From Oreohelix idahoensis (Eukaryota > Mollusca > Gastropoda > Stylommatophora > Oreohelicidae): a stretch of 64,000 bases of DNA. This document shows positions 47,477 through 59,968 of this stretch, piece by piece. The position numbers and the translations under genes were made by a program. The notes under the pieces were generated by a model. The model was given only the letters and a program-made list of their open reading frames with translations. It was not told the DNA's origin and did no database searches. Numbering within the stretch: the stretch's first letter is position 1; every line of letters begins with the position of its first letter. The stretch is taken from positions 310,001 to 374,000 of the forward strand of contig JAMPIV010012235.1 in NCBI GenBank assembly GCA_024509875.1. The letters are read 5' to 3'.

Positions 47477-50400
47477 TTATGTGGAATCATGTGGGCATCT
47501 TGACAGAATGTCTGCCATCACATTATCTGATCCCCGAATAGCTCGCACAGAGAAATGAAAAGGTTGAAGAGCAATTGCATATCGAGTAGACCTCGAGCTC
47601 TTCAAATTCTTACTCTGTATAGCAGTAAGAGCTTTTTGGTCTGTTTCTACTATGAAATGTGCGCCTAGAAGGAATCTCTGTAGTTTGAGGATCGACCAAA
47701 CCATAGCTAATAGCTCACGGTCTAAAACCGAATAATTCCTTTCTGCCGCATTAAGTTTTCTGGAAATATACATTACAGGATGCAGAGTTCCAGAGTACTC
47801 TTGCATTAGTGCCGCTCCAATCCCAGTGGATGAAGCGTCACTACGAAGAACGAATGTCTTATCTTTAGTGGGTAGCACTAAAATAGGTGGTGTTGAAAAC
47901 AGTGTTTTAATCTTATCCAGAGAGCATTGGCATTCCTGAGACCAGTGGACCACATTAGGCGAACCTTTCTTTAGAAGTGTTGAGAGAGGTGCCATGATAG
48001 AGGATAGATTCTGAATGAATCTGCCATAAAATTGAATAAGACCTAACAGACTTCTCACCTGTTTTTTAGTCTTAGGGATTGAGATGTTAAGTATCTTACT
48101 AGTATTATGGTCCTCTGTCTTTAGGAAACCATGACCAACTCGGTGGCCTAGGAAAGAAATTTCGCTAAAACCAATATAGGCTTTAGAGGGTTTCGCTGTC
48201 AGGTTGTGCTCACGCAAAGTAGACAGCAATTCATCTAACCCTGAATAGTGATCTTCCCAAGTATCGCTGAAAAGACAGATGTCGTCTAGATATGCAATGA
48301 CATCTGACCGATAAGATAGGATTCGGCGCATCATGCGTACGAACGTAGCTGGTGCGTTCATAAGACCGAAAGGCATAAAATTCCATTGGAACAAACCTCT
48401 AGGTGTTGAAAAAGCCGTGAGAGGTTTGGCGCGTTCAGATAAAGGAACTTGCCAATATCCCTTAGACAAATCAAGTTTAGTGAAAAAATGAGATTTGGAG
48501 AGTCGAGTAAGTAGCTCTTCCAGTAAAGGCATAGGTTCGGCATCGAACTTCGTTACTTGATTCAATTTTCGATAGTCAACGCAAAGACGTATGTTATTGT
48601 CTTTTTTACGCACAATAACCATCGGCGAAGAATACGCAGAGGTGGATGGTTCGATTATTTTCAAATCTATCATCACATCCAACTCTTTCTCGACCTGTGC
48701 TTGGAAATGTATAGGTATAGGATAAGGTCTAACCCTAATAGGAGTATGGTCAGTTAGCACAATGTCATGTTGAATGACATTAGTTTGTCCAGGGATGTCA
48801 GTGAGTACATCCTGAAATGTTTGCAACATAGTTGAAACTTGTCGCTGTTCTCCTAGAGACAAATCAGGAGAGACAGTAACGTTCTTCCATGATTCACTGG
48901 AATGAAGTGGGATCATTGGAAGAGGAAGATTTACATCTGAAAAACTTGTTTCCTCATCCTGTATCACGGACAGTGATGAGTAATGACCATGTGGTACTGG
49001 AGAATTGTCCGTTGCTTGGAAAATGGGTTGCAAATAATCCGGACGTTCATGGAATTCAGTAAGCATATTGATGTGGAAGGTTTTATGCTTCCCATCAATA
49101 TCGACAATATAGTCGACATCGGAAATTTTCGATATTATATCGTACGGACCTTTCCAAGAAATAAGTAATCTGTTTTCCCTACAAGGTAGTAATACAAATG
49201 CTTTGTCACCAGGACAAAGTTGTCGTAAGCATCTCTTCTTATTGGCAAATTGCCTTGCCTTCTGTTTCGCAAATTCAGAAGAAGAAGTTGCTAATTTGCA
49301 TGCTTCGATAATCTTTTGTCTCAACGCGATGACATATTCGTAGGATGACTTTGTGTCATCGTCAATATTGTCAGATGTTATGAGATCGTGAAGCAACGAC
49401 ATAGGGCCACGCGGACGCGCGCCAAAGACGAGTTCAAAGGGAGAAAATCCCGTATGTTCATTGGGTACCTCTCTGTAAGCGAAGAGGGCCGCAGGTAAAA
49501 CTCTGTCCCAGTCTTGAGGATGATCCTCAGTTATCTTCCCCAGTAAGTTTTTAAGTGTTCTATTAAGGCGTTCGACCATACCATTAGACATTGGATGGTA
49601 GATACTACTTAAAGATCTATCTATCTGCAGGGTAGACATTACTTGAGACATGGTATCTGATATTAGTTGGGTGCCATGGTCTGACAATATCTCTCCGGGG
49701 AACCCCAGACGAGAAAATATAAGCCAAAGAGCATCTGCAATATCAGCAGTAGTAATGCTCTTCAGAGGAATAGCCTCTGGCCAACGTGTGCACATATCAA
49801 CACACGTCAAGATAAACTGATGTCCTCTGGCAGACTTGATCTTAAATGGACCAATAATGTCTATGGCCATTTTTTGAAACGGCCGAATAGGAATGTCCGC
49901 CGCCTGAATGGGTGCAGCATGCCGTGGACCTTTGGATTTAACTTCCTGACATACTTTACAAGATTGACAATAAATCCGTATGTCCTTGTTTACCAATGGC
50001 CAAAAGAAAGCCGCAAGGACTCTTGACTTAGTACGGGAAAAACCCATGTGTCCAGCACACTGAGAGTCGTGAGCGTGCTGCAAAATTTTAACTCTCAAAT
50101 TCTTGGGAACCAGGATTTGAGAATGACTTGACGTAATGGAGTCTTGAACCATACGTACAAGTACGCCATTCTTCTTTGTAATCCACGATTTACGACTTGT
50201 GTCCTTATTCGGATCACCTTTAGTTGCAAGAATGAAGAATTTCTTCAGAGTGGGATCATCTTCTTGCTGTTTTATAAACGAGTCACGAGAAATTACCAAG
50301 GGATTATCTTGGTTATGCACTTCATTATCTTCAGTAGATGAAGTTTGAGGCACATTAAGAGCCTGAGCTCTAGTGACTACAGCGTTAGCAATCTGCATGT

Positions 50401-52487
50401 TTTGCCTTTCCCAAGTGGAAATTTGTTGCGGAGTACATTCCTTGACTCCATGAATGCGACCGATGATGAGGTCAGCGATCGGATTCGGAAGAAGACATGC
50501 GTGTACATCTCCTGTAAAGAAAGGAGTAGCAATCCTAATGATAGCGGTAGAGTATTTCTCTACTGTGCCGCCAAATGTTACACATTTGACTACTTGTCCA
50601 GTGGCACGGGAAGGATCTACGAGTGACTGCCTAACACCAATTGTGGTGCATCCAGAATCAAATAGCACAGAGACTGGATTGTTATTCACTAAACCCTTAT
50701 GTAAGACAAGAGACCCTCTTCCATCATGCGCGACTGATGCTGGAAGAGCAGGAAGAGGATGGCCACAGCTTAAAGTAGTCACTGTGGTTGGCTCAAATAA
50801 CGTTTTGCATTGGGGGCACTGAGATGCTCTCCCAAAATCAAAAGCGGCACATGCCATATTACTAGCATCATTATTATCTTTACTCTGTTTATAGGCTTCA
50901 TGGGACTCTTGTTGTGCAGAGTTTGCCTGAAAATGTGGTTTATGTCTTTTGTATTGAGATCTACCTCGGTTATTATCACCTCTGTAGTTATTGTTACCTC
51001 TATTGTAACCCCTATTTGGGTTTGAGTCATAGTACCCTTGGTTACCATTATCATATTCATTATAATGAGTATCTCTGTAATTATGATCTTGTTGACTCCA
51101 AGACGGATAACCCTGATAGTTTCTATAATTACTTCCTCTACGGAAATTCCTATAATTATGACCACCCCTGTGTCGAGAGCTATCAGGTCGTCTCCAGTTC
51201 TTTGAAGAAGAACCCTGAAATGATTGGTTACCTTGGTTTTGATAACTATTATGGTTACCTTTTTTTTCAAATCTGTTTTGAGGTCCCTGAAATCTGTGTG
51301 AATAATTGGGATTGTATGGTGTTGCTGAAGCAACTGGCATACTCTCCTTAATCTTAGTGTTGCCAAAAGTCACGTCGGGGTGTGCAGTGACATATTGGGA
51401 ACAATATTCTTCCATTTCTTTTAGAGATTTAGGTTTACGCTCATGTATAAATTCAAGGAAAGGTTTGTTCACACATGACATAATCTTATCTCTGAGCAAC
51501 AAATCCATAAGTCCTTCATACGTTTTTTCCGTTTTGGAAAGCTCAATCCAACGATCAACTGTGAGACGTGCCTTTGCAGTGAATTCTGAGAATTCTACCC
51601 CCGTCTCAGGTACCATCGTCTTAAATAAAAGGCGATAGCCTTCCTCACTTAGCTGATATTTTTTTATCAAAGCCGCCCTAATGACATCATAATTATCCTT
51701 ATCTGCTTCTCCTACAAGGCATAATCTAGTCAAAGATTCACCTTTCAAGTTTTCTGATAATTGATTAGCGTATTGTGATTTATCCACATTATGTGTACGA
51801 CAAGAACGTTCAAATCTATCCAGCCAGAATGTAATATCGTCACTGGACTGATTGAACGGTGGAACCTTAACCTTGTAAGTAGAAGGTTTACCATTACCAC
51901 TAGATGCCTGATTAACATTACTCATACTTGTCAATCTCAATTTCTCCAACTCAAATTCATGTTCTCTTATTGCTTTTTTCTCTTCAGCATCTAATCTTTT
52001 TTGTTCAGCCTCCCTGTCTAATCTTTTTTGTTCAGCCGCAGCTTCTCTTTCCAATTTTTTTTTGTTCAGCTTCACTGTCTAATCTTTTTTGTTCAGCCGC
52101 AGCTTCTCTTTCCAATTTTTTTTGTTCAGCTTCCCTGTCTAATCTTTTTTGTTCAGCTTCACTGTCTAATCTTTTTTGTTCAGCTTCACTGTCTAATCTT
52201 TTTTGTTCAGCCGCAGCTTCTCTTTCCAATTTTTTTTGTTCAGCTTCAAATCTCCTTTCCTCTACCTGCATCTGCAATTTCTTTTGTTCAGCAGCAGCCT
52301 CAGCTTCTTTTTCTAATCTTTTCTCTTCCGCCATAGCTTTTCTTTCTTCTGCAGCTAATCTTTTCTCTTCTGCAGCTAATGCTTTGTCATATTGAGCAAC
52401 TGCCCATTGTTCTAATTGTTGACCAGTCTTATCAAGAGCTTTCCCTTGAGTAATGAAATAATCTAGAGTAGACATGATGCCTAACAA
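47477..52487 (-). CDS. Gag-Pol polyprotein of retrotransposon 2 (Gag-PR-INT-RT-RH), one frameshift in Gag
   Basis: The N-terminal frame starts at ATG 52487 (MLGIMSTLDYF) and is a charged coiled coil built from 9-residue EAEQKRLDS-type repeats. It goes out of frame at a run of nine T on the plus strand (52055-52063) where the sister repeat has eight. The second frame is open from 52075 to 47477 (1532 residues). Numbered from 52075: Gag about 65-240; an Asn/Gly/Tyr/Arg-rich basic region; a possible zinc element CPQCKTLF...CGHP instead of CCHC knuckles; protease FDSG (D473); integrase zinc domain ending CQSCKVC; integrase D739, D799, E835 (DD35E); RT with FTKLDLSKGYWQVP and YLDD (1262-1265); RNase H with VLRSDAS and TDQKAL. 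All Pol catalytic residues are kept. Confidence 0.93.
51985..52330 (-). repeat. Coding tandem repeats in Gag of retrotransposon 2
   Basis: Repeats of about 27 nt (plus-strand phrase ttcagcttcactgtctaatc) alternate with a longer variant containing ccgcagcttctctttccaat. They encode Glu/Lys/Arg-rich heptad-like units. The homopolymer frameshift lies in one of them, and slippage here would change coiled-coil length. Confidence 0.85.
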
Positions 52488-52700
52488 TAATACTAATCAC
52501 CTGAATCAATAATAATACCCCAAGTTCTCAATGACCTGATTAATCAGTATACTATCCCAATATCTGTGGGTCACAAGCCTTTAATAAGGTCTTGTATAAT
52601 AGTAATAATAATCAGGTACTGGTCTATACCATAATCCAAGTGCAGTGCACAGGCAATTGTGTCTTATGAAATATCCCCATACTGGCCACCAGTTGATAAA

Positions 52701-54076
52701 GTTGATATTTAGTTGGATATAATATATGTTGATAAAGTACACCAGAACACTCCTAGGCGGGAAGACAGGCGTCTATCATCATCAGTTGACAAGATCCCTA
52801 TGGTGTTGCCTGCCCCACTGTAGTGTATGGAATGTCAACTTGACCTACGCAGTGTTGTGTAGACATGGATGGAGTGTATAATGTGCGAATGATGATAAGG
52901 GTTCGTGTTGTTGACAAATGTTCTCTTCTCACACTCATGTATGACCGGAAGTCATCGACACCAACGACTGTGTACCTTTTCTAAAGTTTAATTGGACGTA
53001 CACACTCGACAGCACAGATAGTGACAAATCACAGGTTGCCATAATACATCATAGTACAGTGGACAAATGGTCTTGCAATGTTACATGGGCACTCATGTAG
53101 AATAATGGTATAATGGACTGTCAATAGCCAAGCACTCAGTATCGCCCATACATATATCATCTGACGTCACTGACTGAGCACGTCAGCTTGTAAACAATAT
53201 TTCAGATGACTTCTAAACCTAATCTCGTTTAGCAACGATTCTTCAACATAATGTTCAGCACATATTTTTCCATATAATAATATTGAACCGCTAACAATGG
53301 GTTCTCATGTGTAGCAGTGATCTCTGGACTGATCAAGCGATAATACGGGCATCCCTTTTCTCTTCTTGAAAGTCCTACATGTTTTGGTTCCAAGATGGCT
53401 CCACTCGTGAACTGTCACTCACGTTTGAATACAGATAATGAATCTGTTCTAAAGTTAGTCATTCATACAACATTTCGTTGCTCTGTAGATTTGGTCATGA
53501 ACAATAGACTGCATTCTACAGAATATAGTGCTGCTAGGAATCGAAGTCGTTTTTCATCGAGTCAAATATATTCTCTTAAACATTCAAATCGTAATTATCG
53601 ACAATGGTGGCTTCGATCGAGAGTTCATAAGAGTATCTTTGATTACCTTGGTAGAGGGAATATGAAACTGCCATTCCTTGGCAAGATGAATAAACACTGG
53701 GGTAAAGCATACACGATAGGTCTAGACGACTATCACTTTCCCCAAAACCACTGAGATCACTTTTTCAAGGCATCAAGCCGACATAGCAAAACACACACAT
53801 TCCCTATCAGGACGAAGCCAAATCACACCACTCAAGCCACACATCCGCCGAATAGCCTTTGACCTCTCTAGAGACAACAGAACATATAGTTCGACTTAGA
53901 TATGTAAAGATATACAGATATAAGACAGACTTGTCCTACTCAGACAAACAATACACATAAATTCAGGCCATAGATATTCTGAAGCAAGAACAATCTATTA
54001 TTACCCAAACAACGAATAAATCGCAGTAAAATGTATTTATCCGCGGAGTTCAAGGGAAGTAACTCAATAATGACTT
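52701..54076 (-). repeat. 5' LTR of retrotransposon 2 (right copy)
   Basis: 1376 bp, matching 45545-46920 at every position I compared. The antisense 119-codon frame is at 53395-53754. It is followed on the plus strand by unrelated DNA from 54077. Confidence 0.9.
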
Positions 54077-54441
54077 CGGTTCTGGGCTCTGCCAAGGAAT
54101 TGTCACGTTCTACACAGAGCCACTTCTCATCTCCCCCTGCCTATCATGGTATAAGCACGATGTACTGCATGAAACTCTGCGTGCGGGGCAAATGCTTTTG
54201 TTCCGTAAATATTCTAAAGCAGCCTGCCTACCAAATTTACGTAAAAGTTGTCCAACAGTCAATACGGCCGTGGGGAAGTGAAGTGTCACAGACTTCATTT
54301 ATACTAGGTCTCAGCTTTATGAGGTGTAGTGGCAAGTTTCCATCCTCGCTGCCTCTGCCTTGCCTACCTGAAAAGCAGTCAGGTACCCATTTTTTTACAG
54401 CTGGATAGAGGGTGTTGAAACCCTTGCCTCGAGAAGCAAGC
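54077..54441. other. Spacer, no gene seen
   Basis: An open frame at 54031-54408 starts inside the LTR and has no motif. Nothing else was recognised. Confidence 0.45.
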
Positions 54442-54648
54442 GTTCTAATCAATGTTGTGGAGTCGGCAAAAAAACTGTCCGACTCCGAACCTGACTTCTG
54501 AAAGTTTAGAAGTCCAACTCCGACTTCAGTTTTTACTAGTCATCTAGCATACATTTCTGAGTCGCAGCCCTCATATTATTTACCGACTCCACTAAAAAAG
54601 GACCGACTCCACGACTTCGGCTCCCTACTCCACAGCTCTGGCTCTAAT
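54442..54648. mobile_element. hAT-like MITE of 191 bp with near-perfect 8-bp target duplication
   Basis: The element at 54450-54640 has ends caatgttgtggagtcgg and, reversed from the right, cagagctgtggagtaggg. It is flanked by gttctaat (54442-54449) and gctctaat (54641-54648), seven of eight matching. The body is made of gactcc/ggagtc phrases in both orientations. Length and 8-bp duplication fit a non-autonomous hAT element. No transposase. Confidence 0.75.
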
Positions 54649-55245
54649 GGGTATATAAAATGTTTTCCTCGCCCATGCTATACTTAATTCATCTGAAAGC
54701 AGTAAAGCTGATTTTGGCAAGTAAAAGTTAGGGTATGTCAGCTTTGCAACAGAACAACGCAATGATGACGCATGACGATTCGAGAGAAAAGTCCATCGTC
54801 AGCGAGAATAACAAAGAAGACAAATGAGAAAGTAAATAAAACAAATGTACACAAGCTTTTAACACAAGCCGCAGAAATGCGAAGGTTTAAAAAATAGCAT
54901 ATATGATAGTGTAATGACAAACAGAAATACAAAGAAAGAATAAAACAGCATAGCTTGAAAAAAAAAAAGTACAAATAACACGAAAATAGTTCTCTAAATT
55001 CAGGACTGATACGGATTCGCAGTAAAAGACGTTGAATGAAGCATGCAACAGATGTTCAATGTGCGGGAAATGACGTAAACAAGACGCAGTGAAGTGCAAC
55101 AAAGAATCAAACAGAAGTATGACGTCTATAGAGAACAACACCAATTGAGGAACAGTGACAATAGTAACAGCCAATGAGAAGTTCGAAACAACAAGGGAAG
55201 AGATTACAGAATACTGTATTCAGCATTCAAGCTTTTAGGTGAGAT
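54649..55245. other. Spacer, no gene seen
   Basis: AT-rich. Minus-strand frames at 54738-54974 and 54887-55174 are hydrophobic by composition only and carry no motif. Confidence 0.45.
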
Positions 55246-55999
55246 ACATTCCCAAAAGGACTTGAACAATTACTTCTGTCCACCAAAAAACACAGCGAGG
55301 CCCAGAATCTATACCTAAACACCAAGAAGACCAAAGTATTGACAACAGACAAAGTAAAGACCAAACCAGAAATTGAAATTGATAACGAAGAACTGGAAAG
55401 TGTCAATGAATTCGAATACTTAGGATCAATCATTAACAGCTCTGGCGACTGTGCAGTAGAAATTAAAAGAAGACTTGCAATTGCTTCACATAAGCTAATA
55501 CAGATGAAAAACCTATGGCAAGGCACAAGCAAAGAAACAAAGTTACAACTGATCAGAGCATGTATATTCCCAGTAGCAACATACGGCTGCGAGACTTGGA
55601 CACTCAATAAAACAGTTGCAAAAAAGATTACATCATTCGAAATGAAATGCTACAGAAGGATGTTGAGAATACCCTGGACAGAAAAAAAGACCAACAGAGA
55701 AGTACTGCACTCACTAAACGTACAGGAACATTGGCTCCTAAATACCATCGCAATAAGGAAGCTGAAATTTTTCGGTCATATAAAAAGACATAATAGTCTG
55801 GAAAAAACAGTGATGGAAGGCATGGTCCCTGGAAAAAGGGGAAGGGGTCGACCAAGACGACGGTGGACCCAGGACATCACAGAGAGTCTGAACTTGTCTT
55901 TGGCTGATGCAGGTCGACTTGCCCAGAATCGTGATGCGTTCAGAGCAGCTGTAATGGAGACAACGTTCTGGAAAGAATACGTCACATGATGACATTCCC
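55246..55999 (+). mobile_element. 5'-truncated LINE with open C-terminal frame and 8-bp target duplication
   Basis: The insert at 55254-55991 is bracketed by acattccc at 55246-55253 and 55992-55999. It holds the C-terminal part of a LINE RT, still open from 55339 to 55989: SVNEFEYLGSIINSSGDC, then VATYGCETWTLNKTVAKKIT, LKFFGHIKRHNSLEKTVMEG, and GKRGRGRPRRRWTQDITESL. The catalytic ADD box was lost in the truncation. No long tail is present. It is a recent truncated copy of another RTE-like family. Confidence 0.85.
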
Positions 56000-57683
56000 T
56001 CTGAAAAATCCAACAATTTTACCGTGCATAGCGTGTTCTATCATCAGAATTACACGGGTGAGTATTTTTATGGAACGTCCACGCAACAGCAATACTCAAC
56101 GATTCCCGACAACACCAAAAATCAAAATAGTTTCAGATGTCCGTGTCATCAGCTTGAGGGCAAACAAGGCAGGATGGTCATGAATCGTCGACAATCAAAT
56201 CCTGAATGAACAACAGTAACGCTTATCTGCATTGCTCGATGTTAAGCCTTTCCAAATTGCCAGCAAGATTACGAGACAATTCTCGCTGAAGTCGCTGAAT
56301 TGCAAACAATGGTTATTTATGGCAGACTGGGCCCAATTATCGTAACGTTTTTCGCCCACTTGATGATCTCCCGACTACAACTAAGCTGATATGGTCAGGT
56401 CTTGCGCACGTGAGTCCAAGATGCAAACCCCAAGCGATATCCCCTGTCTCGCACGCGCTAAATCTAACTGCAGGATTTAAAGTGATAGAAAGAGAAACAT
56501 TAACCCTGAGTGTAATTATTAATCAGGCGTCTCAGATGCGCATCGTTTTACCCAGCGTTAGCAGACCCAGATCACGCGAGACGAATCTAGTCCAGTGACC
56601 TGAAAAATCCAGACATCACGGCAAGAGTACATTATTTCAGCTGTGTGTCCAACGAGGGTCGAGGCGTATTAGTCCATCTCCAAAACTTTGGTAGCATTCG
56701 TGACCTCAAGGAAGAAAAAAATCGAATGGCTGCACGAGAGTTCGACGTGTCGGCCCTGCCTTGTCTGGAATTTTCTACAGGGAGTGATGGACCGTCCTCA
56801 TGATAGGGAGGTTTGATAGAATCGCGTGCCCAGAGTCCGTTATTCAGCCGTCCTGATTAAATCGTGTTCATTTACATGGCCAGAGCTTGCTGGGACTGTG
56901 CGTGACCGAAGTACGGGAGGAGCGAAAAATCGCCGGATGTCGGCTGCCGTTAGCCTTGACTGAATCCATCAATAACACGCACTCGACAACGATAAATAAA
57001 CTATTTCTGTAGCGACATCACGCACTTTTATTTGTCCAGAATCCCGCACGGGGAAACAAGAAAACTCGATCACGCGTTTACTCCATTCTTTTATCCCTCT
57101 CCCCGGGTCTCCCGGGACAGCTTTAGTGGTCTACTCACGCACTCGGCTCCCACAACAGGCTCTGTCTCCCGCCTTGGAATGGATCTTTCCTTCACTGCAC
57201 GAGATCTCGACTATAAAGTCAGGCCTTTCGGGATTACAAAACACAGTCCGTGGTAGTCTAAGACAAGTCTTTATGCTGCAGACACGCCTTCCTCAGCTTA
57301 ACAGAACATTACCTAGGATTTAGCACCTAAAAATATTTTCGAAAAAATAAACAGTAACGAGGTGAATTTACGAACCAATCAGGCAGTCTAAAACGGAGAA
57401 ATGGAGATAAATCAACCCATTCATAATAATTATTTTCCTGAACTGGCTGCGTGTTAACTCAAAAACGAAAGAAGGAGATTAAAGGAACCACAAGTGCAAG
57501 ATATTGGTGAGTAAGCACAAACATGAAAACGGCAGAAGATGTTTAAACAAGTACGTAAGGACCATCAAGAAATATTCTAAATTAAGAACAACGCGTTTAA
57601 CTGAAAGGCTTGTTTATATCAAGTCAACAGAGTCATACACATTGATATTGGAAGGTAGAAAGGAGGGGAAAAAATTAAAAAAA
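56000..57683. other. Unannotated stretch of 1.7 kb
   Basis: No recognisable gene. Moderately higher G+C from 56400 to 57250, with several 60-75 codon frames lacking motifs. It could hold an unidentified repeat or non-coding host DNA. Confidence 0.4.
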
Positions 57684-57880
57684 GGAATACATCTTATTAG
57701 GAGAACATTCAATAAAACACCTACGTTAAGGCCACAAGACCTTCGTCAGGGACAGCCAAACAAAAACAGTCAAGAGAAAAAGTGAGAATTAAGTAGAAAG
57801 CATAACAATAAGAACAAAAACTTCCAAATTTGGATCACATGGCAGGACCAAAATGTCTGCCGCTGCTGGTGTAGGAAGGG
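57684..57880 (+). repeat. Dispersed repeat family R3, copy 2
   Basis: Shares with 32838-33055 the blocks cacctacgttaaggccacaa, gaccttcgtcagggacag and gtgagaattaagtag, followed by a cacatgg and tgtctgccgc end. The hammerhead-like core on the minus strand reads CTGACGA here. Confidence 0.65.
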
Positions 57881-58530
57881 TGTGGTCTGTACAGAAGTAA
57901 GTAGCTGCAAGACTGGCTTGTGTCAAAACCAGTTTTCTACAGAAGAAAGAAAACATAATCTGCAAAAGACATCATGTTTCGTCAAGGACAGAGAAACATT
58001 AAGAACAATGGTTCCGCAATACACATTAATGGCTCAGTGCGTCAGGAATATGCAGAATACAAAACTTTACGATCTAATAAAACATTAAGCAACGAACACG
58101 GCAAAGACTTAGCAATCATGGTAGAGGAGGTGCAGACGCTAAGGCGCCAAATATAGGGGCGAAAGCTCGATGACAGCACACAGTGGTGTCTATATTCTTT
58201 GGGGGGGGGGGGGAAGAGAAGGGGCGCAACAGATACTGTCTGAAAAAAAAAACACTACCATAATTCAACAGAAATAAACATACACATACTAATTAATTTT
58301 TTTTTTACACCATAGAGTAATCAGAAAAAAAAGCGAAAATGGGGAAAATATATATAAAAGCGCACAGGTCAAAAGCATGATAATAGACAGCAACAAAATG
58401 GTTACATTACACTGTGAGTAGCCAAGAAATAAAAATACAAACATCAAATAGATCACGCTAATTGCAGTTAATTGTAAATAACACTTGCTGTAAACACACA
58501 CACGCACAATGCGAAACAAGTTGCAAGGAT
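57881..58530. other. Spacer, no defensible gene
   Basis: A short frame at 57974-58156 ends in an EEVQTLRRQI-like charged stretch that could be a scrap of a LINE ORF1 coiled coil, but this is too weak to call. A G-run sits at 58201-58212. Confidence 0.4.
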
Positions 58531-58559
58531 TACCCTAATTATACTGCAACATCAGGTTA

Positions 58560-58805
58560 ACAGAGTAGACATTCTATCAAATTACAGGAATGTGGGATCG
58601 AAACCTGGTAGCGTCACGATCTAGTCCACCTAAATGTAAATGGGCTCCTGACTCAGCTCTTGGGTAAGGTAGGGCAAAAGGCAGCGAATAAAGGGACTGG
58701 TCACCCCACCTGATAAAGCTTTGCCTAATATGATGACAGCTCTTACACTTCACTCCCCTACGACAATTTATGCTACAGGACCACCTACACCCTTTTAATG
58801 GTTTT
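58560..58805 (+). repeat. tRNA-derived SINE, copy 1
   Basis: A B-box-like ggatcgaaacc lies at 58595-58605. It is followed by ctagtccacctaaatgtaaa and tgggctcctgactcag, which resembles the conserved core of many marine-invertebrate SINEs (ccaccc...tgtaaatgggtacctg). The tail section ggactggtcaccccacctga, cttcactcccctacgac and tatgctacaggaccacct recurs at 59081-59215. The A box is not clear, so the head may be truncated. Confidence 0.6.
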
Positions 58806-59034
58806 AGTACACATTGGCGTTCAGTCATTTAGGAGGCAAGGGTAAGCGCAAGCTCGGATGAATGCCTCCAACTCCACAGACTGACTACCCAAATTACAGG
58901 CTGACTAAATAATACAGATATGCAGAAGTAAGCCACTTAACTGTCACGGAACCAAACATCAACATTATTATTTGCATGTTCATTCTTTATAGAGCACGCA
59001 ACCACTACTGCATCTGGCCCCACTGCCGGAAGCC

Positions 59035-59215
59035 TGCAGTCTACCCACGTGTAAACGGTTATCTAGCTCTGATCTTCATTTAGGGAAGGCAAGGACAGCA
59101 AGGAAGGAATCTGGTCACCCCACATCATTAACAAAGGATGGACCTAGGACGGTGAAGTCTCTAACGCTTTATTCCCCAAACGGCGGTATGTGCTATGGGA
59201 CTATCTTTAAGTTGA
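59035..59215 (+). repeat. SINE, copy 2 (diverged, head missing)
   Basis: Aligns in order with the body of 58620-58805: cgtgtaaacgg, tctggtcaccccacatcatt, tgaagtctctaacgctttat and tatgtgctatgggactatct. No pol III box remains. Confidence 0.6.
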
Positions 59216-59968
59216 CCTTTTCTAAGCGTCCTCCTCATTCGTTAGATGACTCCTATTCTCCTCAACTGTTTAGTATTCTATACACTCCTTATACTAAATG
59301 TAAACCTCCTTTACTGGAAGACCTCTTTATACTTTAAATGACTCAAAAGATTATAGTCCTCCCTTGTTCAGTGTCTTCGTCGTTCCTTACACTAATTCAA
59401 CGGTTCTTTCTTTAATCGACTCTCCCTGAGCGTCCTCTCCGTCCTTTATACGGACATCCAGGATTTTCGTCCTCTCTTTCAGATGCGCCCTCTCCATTAC
59501 TTAAACAGCAAGGACTTTAGCACTCCTTCACAGTGCAACCTCTCCGTTCCTTACACAGACTCCAACGACTTTGCTGGCCCTTTATTCAGCCATCCTCTCA
59601 GTTCCTTAAACAGTTTTCAAGGATTTTAATCTTCCCTTGTTCAGCTTCTTATTCACTCCTTATACAGACTCCAAGGTTCTTTAATCCTCTCTTGTTGAGC
59701 ATTCCAATACTAGTTATACAAGAAAATACGATCCGTTACATCTGGACATGCCTCCTAATACAACCGATGGACCTTATGTCTAGCCTTAACGGGATGCACC
59801 TCGCCAAAATGTGGCAAAGCTCCCATTTAACATATAAAAAAGTATTTTAAAAATGTTGAGCATTTGAGACCAGTTTCTCAATCTGAAAAAGTGAGGAGGG
59901 ATTCTAACTGACCTGAGCGCTTCGTGCGTCTAAGGCAGTAGCAGGTAAAACCGTGAACCAGCCAGACG
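59216..59968. other. Spacer, no gene seen
   Basis: A CT-rich stretch with loosely repeated phrases such as cactccttatacagactcc and gttccttaaacag (59290-59690), suggesting a decayed repeat. The 105-codon frame at 59533-59850 has no motif. Confidence 0.4.

Larger units (their letters stand above)
45545..54076 (-). mobile_element. LTR retrotransposon 2, Gmr1-like, minus strand, no clear target duplication
   Basis: Two matching 1376-bp LTRs enclose one long Pol-containing coding region on the minus strand. In element orientation a TGG-led primer-binding candidate starts 9 bases after the 5' LTR (52691 leftward: TGGTGGCCAGTATGGGGA). A purine tract AAGGGAAAG directly precedes the 3' LTR (46918-46926). 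Integrase again precedes reverse transcriptase. The LTRs look identical, so insertion was recent. However, the outer flanks (cacgcg on the left, cggttc on the right) do not form a target duplication, and the termini are not a clean TG...CA. Confidence 0.92.
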
